From the NCBI GenBank assembly GCA_033675265.1, contig JAUJYZ010001253.1:22501-86500 (forward strand): a DNA stretch of 64,000 bases, written 5' to 3'. The position numbers were made by a program, and so were the translations under genes. The DNA is from Actinostola sp. cb2023. Lineage: Eukaryota > Cnidaria > Anthozoa > Actiniaria > Actinostolidae. Shown here in pieces: positions 32,891 to 42,613 of the stretch (the stretch's first letter is position 1; every line of letters starts with the position of its first letter). The notes under the pieces are model-generated. The model did not search any database and was not told the DNA's origin. It saw only the letters and a program-made list of their open reading frames with translations.

Positions 32891-33025
32891 GGCAAAGAGA
32901 AAGCCGAAAAATGGTTGTCTTGGGAGCACGGAGAGCTCTACGCGGTGGACTATCGTGGATGCGTGTTGTTCTGTCTCTCCGGTGGGACTGTGGTGGACTG
33001 CATTATATTGAGCCAGGGGCGTTAA
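32738..33025 (+). CDS. Possible 95-aa ORF of unknown function
   Basis: From an ATG, the frame uses G/C-ending codons unlike the surrounding AT-rich DNA (CCGAGTTTCCCGTTCGAGCAG). It encodes a globular-looking sequence with EKWLSWEHGELYAVDYRGC and a Gly-rich end. In the duplicate (from 62015) the frame is diverted after about 50 codons into a 10-bp repeat. In the shared part the five base differences I find all change the amino acid, which argues against constraint. Could be a captured exon; not recognised. Confidence 0.3.
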   Translation: MEVVWRRDSAPSFPFEQIQMQHNFGKQEWDSFEDLQHAANSVSGATIMGHIGKEKAEKWLSWEHGELYAVDYRGCVLFCLSGGTVVDCIILSQGR

Positions 33026-33420
33026 TGTTTTGGTCAGTAATAATGCGGGAAAGAGCGGGAATATTTTAAATTTCAAAATAACTAAATCCCTGTACTCATG
33101 GATTCGCTATCACTACTTGACTCACTAGTTTGGCTATGCTAATAAAGATATAGAAGAAACATATCAAGCTCTAATGCAGTTCGAAACCATCACTTACGAC
33201 TCGATTTCCTTCCTTTTATAGCAAATATTTTGGTAAACAAAAGAGATATTACAAGCGCGTTCCTGGGCATTTTTCAGCTTTAAGCACGCGACCGAAAAGT
33301 GTTGAAGAACATCATTAAGTTAGCGCAGATACTGAATGAGCTCGTCCCGGCCTGTATCCCTGGTGAGGTATACTTGAATCGGCTGTCAGTGTTCTGCAGG
33401 TGACTTGCAAGATGTTTTTT
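32990..33420. repeat. Block with an inverted copy at 58567-60130
   Basis: From GCATTATATTGAGCCAGGGG to about 33415 the sequence is present in reverse at 58567-58918 and 59954-60130, where an insertion separates the two parts. Confidence 0.9.
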
Positions 33421-33571
33421 TTTTCTGGGGCGACATTTCGCTTTGCCTAGCCTCACAAATATATTTGAAGGGAGTTATTAGGTAATTTTTAATATGTGAG
33501 GACTAGGTAGCTAAAATTTCACCCCAAGAAAAAATAAACACATGCGTAAAGAGGGGTGTACTGCCATCGGG

Positions 33572-33690
33572 CCTTATCGGGCCATATCGGGCCTTATCGG
33601 GCCTTATCGGGCCATTTCAGGCCTTATCGGGCCTTTATCGGGCCACATCGGGCCTTATCGGGCCACATCCAAGGGCCACTTTGGGCCTTA
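33572..33690. repeat. GGGCCTTATC minisatellite
   Basis: About eleven 10-12-bp units (GGGCCTTATC, GGGCCATATC, GGGCCACATC) just upstream of the zinc-finger ORF. Confidence 0.9.
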
Positions 33691-33762
33691 TATTTGACAC
33701 CATAATCCGCTAGAAAATCATTTGGTTCGAGTCACTGTAGGGAGTGCATCCTTGAGTGAGAA

Positions 33763-34165
33763 ATGGGTCGCACTCATAGAAATTGTCCAGTGTTTGGTTG
33801 CACCAGCACCAATCTTGTTAGGTTGGCAAATCATTTAGACCAAGTGCATCATATGGAACAAGAGGAAAGAAAGAAATGGTTGAACAGGAGTAAAATGGGA
33901 TTATGCAATACTCCAAGGTCAAGAAATAAGAGAATACATAGGAAAAGAACAAGAAACATGTGTACAGAAGAGCTTTGACGATGTGTTACAAAGGCAAAAC
34001 GAAATAGAACGCAAGTTTTATACTTACTTGAGAGATCGTGATTTGGATAAAAAAATACAATCCCACAAGAATAGTTTTAAAAAGAGAGGGAAATCATCCT
34101 ACAGCAAAGAAGGATATAAAGTTGGCGCAAAATGGCTAACCTATGAAGTAGACCAAAAACGATGA
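33763..34165 (+). pseudogene. C2H2 zinc-finger ORF with a frame break
   Basis: Begins at ATG 33763 with a single zinc finger (CPVFGCTSTNLVRLANHLDQVH), followed by a basic stretch and a stop at 33978. The downstream frame, shifted by +1 and open from about 33890, continues with a plausible charged helical sequence (VLQRQNEIERKFYTYLRDRD) ending at 34165. Either an indel near 33895 or a tiny unseen intron separates the two. Similar CPVxGC zinc-finger ORFs are, from memory, common in cnidarian repeats. It stands 235 bp upstream of the 173-aa ORF on the same strand. Confidence 0.5.
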
Positions 34166-34344
34166 AAGAATGTGTCCGCATTGTCAAGACAACTTTCATT
34201 TGAGTATAATTGCATCTACCATAAAATCAAGTAAACATAAGCATGGGTGGATGAATAGATACTTGGAACACTAGTTGAGGTAGAGGCTTATTTATCATGG
34301 TGAATGATGTTCCTTTGCTTGGTGACCACGCCTGTGTTAAATGT

Positions 34345-34352
34345 ATATATAA
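34345..34352 (+). promoter_or_regulatory. TATA box of the 173-aa ORF
   Basis: TATATAAG lies about 50 bp upstream of the start codon, leaving a leader of roughly 20-30 bases. Confidence 0.55.
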
Positions 34353-34400
34353 GGGGCCATAACAGTCGGAGGAGAGAGGGAGATAACTGACAAGGCCACC

Positions 34401-34922
34401 ATGTCCGCTCATTACCAGGATGAAGAATCCAGTTTAGATAGTAATCAGGAAAGTGAAGGTTCAGTTGGAATTCATTCTCAGGAAACAACAACATCGGAGT
34501 CTTCAAACGACAGTCATGATGGAGTTGAAGAAAGTGTGTGGCAACGGATTCAGACAGAAGCAATAGAACGCCATGAGAACAAATGGCAACATTTAGTTGA
34601 TAATTATGAACAAGCTGGCGAAAATGCAGAAACTGCTAAAATCAAAGCCAGTAACGACTTGGTACCGACATACAGAAAAGAGCTACGAGCTGTTTTATTT
34701 GAATATCTCAAATGGATACATGGATTAAAGAAAAATGCTGAATATCGAAAAGTAATGGCGACAAAACAAAGTCTTATGGACACAGAAGGCTTTGGATGGG
34801 AAGAAGCAACTGAGGCAGCTATAAATCAACGAAAGTACTTGCTGAATAAACTCTTCTACAAACAGCCTATCAGTAGAACACAATGCGAACCATTATCCTG
34901 TGTACAAGTAAATAAACTATGA
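34401..34922 (+). CDS. Unrecognised 173-aa protein, compact intronless gene
   Basis: ATG 34401 has a strong Kozak context (GCCACCATGT). A Ser/Glu-rich N-terminus (residues 1-45) precedes a helical, charged domain with WQRIQTEAIERHENKWQHLV, then LVPTYRKELRAVLFEYLKWI, then TEGFGWEEATEAAINQRKYL. The TATA box, short leader, single exon and AATAAA 50 bp after the stop make a self-contained unit. From memory, related ORFs are repeated in cnidarian genomes, which suggests a mobile element; function unknown. It is convergent with the ORF at 35372-36137. Confidence 0.65.
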   Translation: MSAHYQDEESSLDSNQESEGSVGIHSQETTTSESSNDSHDGVEESVWQRIQTEAIERHENKWQHLVDNYEQAGENAETAKIKASNDLVPTYRKELRAVLFEYLKWIHGLKKNAEYRKVMATKQSLMDTEGFGWEEATEAAINQRKYLLNKLFYKQPISRTQCEPLSCVQVNKL

Positions 34923-34971
34923 TTGAAATGTAGCTTCGTCAACTCATGTAATTCTTACTTTGCAATGGTTA

Positions 34972-34977
34972 AATAAA
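34972..34977 (+). promoter_or_regulatory. Poly(A) signal of the 173-aa ORF
   Basis: AATAAA, 50 bp downstream of the stop at 34922. Confidence 0.6.
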
Positions 34978-35291
34978 CTTCTTGTTGAAATCCAACCTTT
35001 TGTCAATGTTTTTATTGTCAAATCCGACTTCATAGCATGGGAAATATACACACAAATATATCTAATCGCATGTTTTTATATTGCTTGAGCTATGGTATAT
35101 ATGAACTCAGGAGAACTGTGACTAATTATTCAAATTGCGCGCATCCTTTTGAAATCAATTTGTTTTTAAACAATAACGGAAAACAGTTCCAAGCAATTAC
35201 CAAAGTTTGTGAAAGAATAACGCTTGCTCTTAAACTAACGAATTAATATAATATTCACAACAAGTTAAAGTCGTTTAGGTGTATAACGAAT
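34978..35291. other. Convergent intergenic spacer
   Basis: AT-rich sequence between the two opposing poly(A) signals; a 69-codon ORF here has no recognisable feature. Confidence 0.45.
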
Positions 35292-35297
35292 TTTATT
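35292..35297 (-). promoter_or_regulatory. Poly(A) signal of the convergent ORF
   Basis: AATAAA on the minus strand, about 75 bp past the stop of the 35372 ORF. Confidence 0.4.
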
Positions 35298-35371
35298 ACA
35301 AAATCAGTATACTGTATATTTACATTCAATTTGATCAAGTTTAACAAATAGCAAATATAAGAGTTATTTAG

Positions 35372-36137
35372 CTAGGTTTTCTTGATTAGGATTGTGTTTT
35401 GGTTTGAAAACATATTTTCTTGGGTACAGTTTTCTTGCTTTGGGATTTCTTCCTCCCAATTTTCTGGTACAGAAAATTGATTTAGTTCTTCTTCTTTTTC
35501 TGCTTCTTTTACAAAGTTAAAATGAATAGAACCTGGGTAAGGATAAGCTTTATAATACAAGTTCATATTTCCATGGTAGAGAATAGAACTCACTACACAT
35601 GTGAGTGATGAGCTTCGAGGCCACTTTTCGAGTTCAATGAGAGCCAGGTGGATCGTTGTTCTTGCGAGTTTTGGCAGTTCTGGTAGATAACTTTTCCAAG
35701 AATCGTGGAGTTGAATGTTCATGAAATGAGAAACATCGCATGCCGTTTCCCATACTTCTTGATAATCTATTTCTTGGAATGCATCATCATACTGAACGGT
35801 CCAAGGTTTCTAGATCCATTTTGGGATGCTTGCTTGGCTGAACAAAGCCTTGGCTGCAGTTCTTGAGCATTTCATGCTTGATTCGATCTCTCATCAATCC
35901 AGCGAAGATTAAATTCAACATCGCAGAGAATTGATGGCACGCTTCATCTCTCTCCAAAGCTTCTACTTCATCAACGATTAGATGTTTCTGGATCCACATA
36001 TTCTCAGCTACTTTTAAACTTGATTGATCTTCTTGGCTTGGTTTGTTCAATGAGTGGAAATTCAAATTTGCCTCGAACCATTTGAACCGTTGGAGGAAAC
36101 AATAGACGCCGAAGCAGCACAATAGAGGGTTTATCAA
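35372..36137 (-). pseudogene. Unrecognised minus-strand ORF broken by one frameshift
   Basis: Two frames of 116 codons each (36137-35787, 35722-35372) join sensibly. The second frame is open back to about 35812, and the only obstacle is one extra base in an AAA near 35808-35811. The joined product would be about 250 residues, with a helical first half (KHLIVDEVEALERDEACHQF; LIFAGLMRDRIKHEMLKN) and a second half containing YKAYPYPGSIHFNF. No family recognised. It may lack an upstream exon; a possible acceptor lies near 36150. Confidence 0.5.
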
Positions 36138-36184
36138 AACAATAACAAACCTGCCACACCCTTTTTCTGCATAGCTAATTTATC

Positions 36185-36260
36185 TACCATATTCCCTTAT
36201 CCACCCACCACCATATTCCCTTATCCACCCACCACCCATTCTTATCCACCCACCACCATT
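36185..36260. repeat. Short tandem repeat, 25-bp units
   Basis: Three units of the type CCATATTCCCTTATCCACCCACCA. Confidence 0.85.
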
Positions 36261-36295
36261 CACCAGGACCCAAAAGCCCCCTCCCCCGTGACATT

Positions 36296-36500
36296 TTGGG
36301 TATTTAGCACTAATATCCACATCAATTATTCATATTTAGCACGAATATATTATAGGGTCATTCATTATTCATATTTAGCACTAATATCCACATCAATTAT
36401 TCATATTTAGCACGAATTTATTATAGGGTCATTCATTATTCATATTTAGCACTAATATCACCTTAGCACTTTAGCACGAATATATTATTATAATAACCCG
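36296..36500. repeat. Diverged, inverted relative of the 64-bp minisatellite
   Basis: Units of about 70 bp with CGAATATATTATAGGGTCAT and TTCATATTTAGCAC are the diverged reverse complement of the 8640/13035 unit. The right edge (ATAACCCGGCG, then CTCCTATACTACT) mirrors the left edge of the main array (AGTAGTATAGGAGGG, then CGCCGGGTTAT). Confidence 0.75.
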
Positions 36501-37346
36501 GCGCGTACCAACCCTCCTATACTACTCGCGTTCCGATTGGTCGGTTTACTGCATTGAAGACCGTGAAATTTTTTCATCGCGATGGGACTCACGATGGTAC
36601 GATTGACAATGGTGTAAAATCAAGAGAATAAAGATAATTCCTGTCATTTAGAGGACGAAATCCCTTCCAAATTGAAACCCTACCCGGTACTTCTGATTAC
36701 GCTAGGTAAAACTTGCTAACAAAGTTATCCAACGCCGTGAAATTAAATGAACAAATTAAATGAAAACTGCTCTTTTTCGCCTCCAAGTTGTTTTCTAAGG
36801 TATGTTTTGTTCCGACCAGGCAACACAGGCTACAAAACCAGAATTCGTGATTAATATCGCATACTTATTAAATTATTATACTTTTCGGTAGACTCCGCGT
36901 TTTCTACCAAAGTGGAAAACGCGGAGTCCTATAAAAAATGAAATGGAAATTGCTCTTTCTCTCTCCGGCCCTCTCTCGATTTTTATATTACTGCAAAATA
37001 AAGAGACCAGTCATTCACTGAGCTCTATTTAACAATTCGACTACGAGTTCGAGTTTTCTATGAGTCAATAGTCAACGAAGTGCAAGCATAGCGTCGAGTT
37101 GAATATTTGAACTCATATAGAAAACGAGAACGAGTAGTCTAATTGTTTTAGTACTGACACCAACTAGCATACTACCCTCGATTTTATACAAATATTTATT
37201 GATTTCCGATTTGTTTTTGTTCAAAACGCCAGCTTTTTCGCTACTCACTATCTATCAATCATTAGAATACCACAACTGCCTACTATAGCGAAACTCGCAA
37301 TCTGATTGGTTCAAAACTAACCTACTATCTGTTAAATAGATGGTGA
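36501..37346. other. No gene; short repeats
   Basis: Includes the hairpin at 36893-36930 and a block (37150-37260) that recurs at 60560-60660, with CAAAACGCCAGC in common. An inverted match of the sequence just left of 37347 lies right of 38710. Confidence 0.5.
36893..36930. repeat. Hairpin GACTCCGCGTTTTC
   Basis: GACTCCGCGTTTTCTACC pairs with GGAAAACGCGGAGTC. Its reverse complement recurs at 39594-39636. Confidence 0.85.
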
Positions 37347-37351
37347 GTACG

Positions 37352-38704
37352 CAGGCCCGTAGCCAGGATTTTTTGTGGGGAGGTGCTCCCCAGGCCAAAG
37401 TGGACCAAACTATCAAAATGCACTTAGGATAGTAGCAATTCATAGAGGGTCCTGAAGGGAGCCTACAAATCCCATTTCCCAGTCGATTAAAAAAAAAAAT
37501 CCCAGTCCCATTGACATGAATTCAAGAAAATCCCAGTATCGTGGACTCACTTCTAGCGACCACCCTATTAGATAATTCATTTAACAATTTCCCGATCTCA
37601 TACTTTATGGCAATTGTAAATGATTATTTCACTATGTTTGCATTTCTAAGTGTGCTTTTTGAAGACTTCCTTGCTTTGAAACGTATTAAAAACCGTTCTC
37701 TTGGTTGCTCTATTTGACCTGAATTTTGTGGAATAATAAATGGTTGCAAAAAATAATAATCAATTTCCGCTCTTTTATATGATTCTTCCCGAGCGTGTTG
37801 TGGTTGTATGTGCAGCTTCATCCTCGTCTCCTATCACAGCAAGGATAATATCGTTGCAGGACCGTAGGAAATGGACAATAAGTGGTGGGGGCGTTTAGCG
37901 AGCGCCGTAGGCGCGAGCCGCTAAATTTTTGAAATCTAGAGCCGGCTCGGAAATGCTATTTCCAGCGTTCTCCAAGAGCTATTTGTGATTTACGCGTATT
38001 GCTAATTACTTCCTACACTGTCTCGGCAAACCAATACATATTGAAAAATGTATAAGGCTTATAATAATATGCTGTTTTGCAATACGCTTTCCCATTCCCA
38101 AAGTGGTTTTGAAATTCCCAGTCCCATTAGCAAAATCCCAGTCCCAGTGGTACAATCCATTTTCACAGTGTAAAAAAATGGCCATTCCCAGTCAGTCCCA
38201 TTTAATCACAGACAACCCAAGCTCAATACGTTTGTAAGGGAATGTATGGGGATTTAAAATATGCCGTATTTTATTTGGAAATATTTAATAAAAATGTGTC
38301 AACTTTACCTGTGTTGTATCATTCTGTTGATTTTTGACTCTTGTGTGCAGTTTGGGGGGAATTTTAATAGGGATGTATTTAACAGAATGACACAACAGGT
38401 AAAGTTGACAAACTTTTATTCATTATTTCCAAATAAAATACGGCATATTTTAAATCCCCATACATTCCCTTACAAACGTATTGGGTTGCCTGTGATCCAG
38501 CCTTGGCAAACAGATTCAAAGTTATAATGGATGTGCATGGACAAGTTTGGCACGCGGTTCGTTCACGGTGGAAAGAGAGTGCAGTCGGTTTTAGTTTGCC
38601 AGTGAATAGTGGACCTTTCCCCAAAAAATGTGGACCTTTGGGGTCTGTGGGGGGGGGGGGGGGGGTGCGAACGCACCCCATGCACCCCCCTGGCTACGGG
38701 CCTG
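37352..38704. mobile_element. 1.35-kb TIR element, CAGGCCCGTAGCCAGG ends
   Basis: 16-bp perfect TIRs at 37352-37367 and 38689-38704, flanked by GTACG at 37347-37351 and 38705-38709. Next to the right TIR is a 17-base G run. No transposase. The terminus resembles hAT-like ends I remember, but the duplication is 5 bp, so I leave the class open. Confidence 0.8.
38224..38483. repeat. Nested hairpin MITE
   Basis: Arms of about 105 bp start CAATACGTTTGTAAGGGAAT and include ATGCCGTATTTTATTTGG in both orientations. Confidence 0.9.
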
Positions 38705-38709
38705 GTACG

Positions 38710-39590
38710 TTAGCCAATCAGATTGCAGGATTCGTGATAGTTGGTTTCTACTAACTATTTATAGGTACCGACAGGAGCCCAGTACCGATCAATATGCGAT
38801 ATTCAAAAAGAAAGAAAGAAAGAAACAATCCTTAGGGCGATATTTGATTGCGTATTTTTATTGTCGCATCGTATGAACCGTAAAACTGTGTAAGTATGCT
38901 AACATTTACGGAAATTTGTTGTTAGTGTTATAAAATTGAGGTGCACACGACAGTAAAACAAGAGCCAAATTGGCTTTACGCTCGGGCCAATTTGTGCCTA
39001 TGGAAGTATTTACAAGTGAAAATGCTTCAAATTGCATCAGTAGTATTGATCGAAATGTCGTCTTTGCCACCATTCTGGTTACTCTTCGTTTTACGGTCAT
39101 AAATTTGAATAAATGTTGTCAAGAAAAAGACTGTGTCGTGGAAATCCTTAATGAGCGTGGGAACAGAAGATTCTGATTGGTTGATGCATGTTTCATTGTT
39201 GCAGATGTCTACGCAAACGGTCCGAAATATCTCGAAGCATACGAACATATCCCGATAAGTAACCGTAATTAAGGAGTCCGGTTGTGCTCGTTGTACGATC
39301 TGAACTTAACTGCACGAGACTGCACAGTGCGAAAAACGAAATTTTGTGACCCTGAACTGTATTCCTCAGCTCGGGGCCCTTCGGCCCGAGCAATAAATAG
39401 ATCTTAATTCACTCCTACTACCGAGAAATATGCGATCAAGTAATTACGAATTTTGGTTTTGTAGCCTGTGTTGCCTGGCCGCAACAAAACAGACAAACAA
39501 ACAAACAAACAAAGAAAGAAGAAAGGAAAGAAGAAAAGAACTTGGAGGCGAAAAAGAACAGTTTTCATTTAATTTGTTCATTAATTTTTT
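38710..39590. other. No gene recognised
   Basis: Short ORFs only; 39360-39395 holds a GC-rich hairpin (CTCGGGGCCCTTCGGCCCGAG), and 39485-39535 is a purine-rich AAACA/GAAA stretch. Confidence 0.45.
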
Positions 39591-39593
39591 CAG

Positions 39594-39735
39594 GACTCCG
39601 CGTTTTCCACTTTTCCACTAGAAAACGCGGAGTCTACCACACCATGATTTTCTAACGTGACTCCGCACTCCGCACTCCGCACTCCGCACTCCGCACTCCG
39701 CACTCCGCACTCCGCACTCCGCACTCCGCACCACA
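39594..39735. repeat. Hairpin followed by (ACTCCGC)n
   Basis: GACTCCGCGTTTTCCAC pairs with an inverted copy at 39620-39636; about ten perfect ACTCCGC heptamers follow at 39658-39730. The heptamer occurs within the hairpin arm. Confidence 0.95.
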
Positions 39736-40785
39736 CGTTTTCCACCAGACCCCGAGAAATGGCCGGCAGTCGAAAACATTCGATAAACTCTAGCATGCTG
39801 TTAGGGGACCCCTTAATCGGCGCGTAGGCAAGCACGACAGTCGGGATCGGTTCTTCTGGTTTATTACAAGTTGCCCATAAAATACAATGTTAGTCACTCC
39901 GACGCTGCTTCTAGATCAACTACACTGTTCCTAATGAGTGAATTCCTTTTATAATGTTTAGCCAGACATGCCACAACGGGACGAGTGTTTTGGTTAACTC
40001 AATCAGGTTGGACGGCGCCTTTTCCAACGTGATTGGTTGAATGATAAAACATGCCAATCTTACAAAATAGTGGCCAACACAAAGATATCGGCTAACGCAT
40101 TACTCGAGGAATGCCAAGGCTAAACTATCACGTGACATATTCCTTTTTGACATTGTTGGAAATGATACGTAGTTTTAAATATTACAAGTATTCAATAACT
40201 TTCCTAGGAGAAACGTGAACGTAAAAGTCGGCCTGTACTTGACGTATATATTACACTATCTTTGAACGTTCATCACTGAATCTGGAAGTGCAACCTAAGC
40301 AAAATGAAGACATTCATCTTCGTATACGTTACCACTTAGCTGTTAGACTAAACACACTGACACAAGGTCACTGAGCTATGATTCGGGTATTCCCCTGTTT
40401 CCTAAAGTGGCTGAGCAAGACGTAATTCGTGAAAATGTAATAAATAATATATCTGCTGAAAAGCGTGGCATAACAATGCTTTGGACGAATTTAAACGAAT
40501 TAACGCGGGTTTTTTTTTCTAAGAAGCTCTTCAAACTAGACGCTCATTGAGCGTTCACTTGGCGGTTGGGATGATCAGCTGGAACTCCTAGCCATGGAGC
40601 TATTGTAAATATAGTCAAGAACTAAAGCTTAATAGTTGATCTTTAATCTGGACTTCAATGAAGTTCAGTAATTGTAAAACTCTGTATTTTAATATCATCT
40701 CTATACAGACCTTCAAATTCTTCTATTCAGACTATTGATAAAGTACTTGATTACATCCACGATTCTATAAATCGCGTGTTTGCAT
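39736..40785. other. No gene recognised
   Basis: No coding or array signal. Near 40540 the dispersed palindrome ACGCTCATTGAGCGT occurs with its usual neighbour GATCAGCTGGAACTC. Confidence 0.45.
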
Positions 40786-40990
40786 ACCCGGCGTAGTCAA
40801 TCCAACAAAACCGAATAGTTAGTTCAATCGAATCAATCGAATCAATCGAACCCAGTCGTTCGATTGTTTTACGATTGGTTCGGCCATCGAACAGAATCGA
40901 ACCGGAACTTTTGCGAGAATTCGATTACCGAACACAATCGAACTAATCGAACTCACAATCAATCGGATTAGTTCGATTTTGTTTCGTGAA
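40786..40990. repeat. TCGAATCAA-rich repeat with CCCGGCGTAGTCAA end
   Basis: CCCGGCGTAGTCAATCC, then short units such as AATCGAATCAATCGAAT. A reverse-orientation relative with TTGACTACGCCGGG is at 50110-50190. Confidence 0.75.
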
Positions 40991-41880
40991 ACATAAAAAA
41001 ATATTATTAATAAGCACTGCAGTCTAAAATCGGAAGATTTCTGTAAGCCAAGGCTAAAGAACGCAATCAATTTATAATCTTAAACACGTTTTAAGAACAA
41101 TGATAAGAAGCCAGAAACACTAAAAAAACTTCAACAACAGCAAATCAACCAGTGCCTTTACAACAGAGAGTTGGGATATTCTTATACTGGGTCTACTACC
41201 TTATTAAAGTTATCGCACTTGAAACTACACTTCGGTGACTTTGAAAGATGAAAGATGTTCAATCAGTTCGATTATGTTGGATTCATTTTTTTTAAATATT
41301 TTTATGTTTCTTATGATATTTATATTTTAAGTATTTTAAATTGTACGCACGTGCGTAGCTAGTGCGCATATGCACGCTACGCCCCTGCTTACCCTTCTAA
41401 ACAACGCGTGAAGCGAAAAGCACATGGAAGATGTATTTTCAACGTATCCAAATCGATAACATGTCGACAAACACGAGAAGAATGTTTCCGAATCGATAAA
41501 ATGTCGACAACCAGACGAATAAACCATCGGGTACATCGTCGCGACATCGTGGCTGATTTTCGATCACCTGACTAGTTCCGAACACTATCCGAAGATTATA
41601 GGGTTACTTACATTACTTACTTACACACTCGATGGCATAGTGGCTACGTCTCCATAGAGACAGTAGCCACAACAAGCCTATATTGCTTCAAAAGCAATGA
41701 TGTTTCGGCCCGTTATGCAGACGTTTTTGGGGGTGGGGGGTGGGAAAATTGTCTCCACTAATCACGCGGTTTAGGATTTTTCTCTGTTCCTTTGAATTTT
41801 TAGAGGCAATTTCTCTTGCATGCTTCGTTTCCCTGTCCTTTTGAAACTGAAGTGAAGTAATGTTTCAAAGCCGAGAATGA
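40991..41880. other. No gene recognised
   Basis: Short ORFs; a small hairpin at 41640-41672 (GTGGCTAC...GTAGCCAC). Confidence 0.4.
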
Positions 41881-41939
41881 GGACTAGACGGGGTTTCCAG
41901 TCCGAGGCGAAGCCGAGGACTGGAAACCCCGTCTAGTCC
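41881..41939. repeat. Perfect 23-bp-arm hairpin
   Basis: GGACTAGACGGGGTTTCCAG arms around a tip GAGGCGAAGCCGA. Confidence 0.95.
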
Positions 41940-42613
41940 GAATTCGAGGTTTTGGAACGACTTCTCATACTCATTAATTATTACATGCAATGGCCTAAAG
42001 GCAATAAATAAAGAGTTGCAAGATTTTAGCCCGGAAAAGCAAGAATTCCCGTCTGCATATTCTCTGCTCATGCGCAGAGTCGAGTACATCGTATATAAAT
42101 AATATCCCACATGTGTTGGACTCTTGAGTAGCATGAAGTAGAGCCTGCTTTCAGATTCAATCTCATTCGGACAGAGTGGTACTCTTGAAAGAGTACTTTG
42201 AAATCCATCATTTCTAAGTCCTTGGACTTTGAAATGCATTTCAAAGTACTCTTGAGCGGACTTTCCGGGGTTTCCAGGTCCATCATGTGACCGGATTTGA
42301 TGCACCGGATTGGCTGGTTACCTCATGAATAATTAATGAGTTTGAGAAATCATATTCGAATACGTTTGTGAAAGTGTTCACCACTCGGCTCGGCACGTTG
42401 AAAAGCATTAACGATGCCTTCAATTTGATCGTAAAGATATAAGTGCTGTTTCGGACCAATCAGAGAGAGCCTTTCTCACGGTAATTTGCACATCCTCAGT
42501 TTTCTTTACTAACATGATAAGAAAGCCGCATATGATTGGATGTGATCCAAAACTATGACAGCTAATTGACAGGCAATGCTGGTAGTATTATGCTAATGAG
42601 AAACCAAATACAA
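41940..42613. other. No gene recognised
   Basis: Overlapping minus-strand ORFs of 146 and 72 codons show no domain; GGGGTTTCCAGGTCC near 42265 echoes the hairpin arm. Confidence 0.4.

Noticed and set aside
32035..33076. Overlapping ORFs of 250-344 codons on both strands
   Set aside because: The palindrome makes both strands open in similar frames; products are Cys/Phe/Lys-rich repeats. Only the last 95 codons look coding, and weakly so.
33720..33745. GGTTCGAGTCAC as a tRNA/SINE B box
   Set aside because: No A box at the right distance and no tRNA-like fold around it.
41865..42305. 146-codon minus-strand ORF
   Set aside because: It runs across a perfect hairpin; no domain, no splice or promoter signal.
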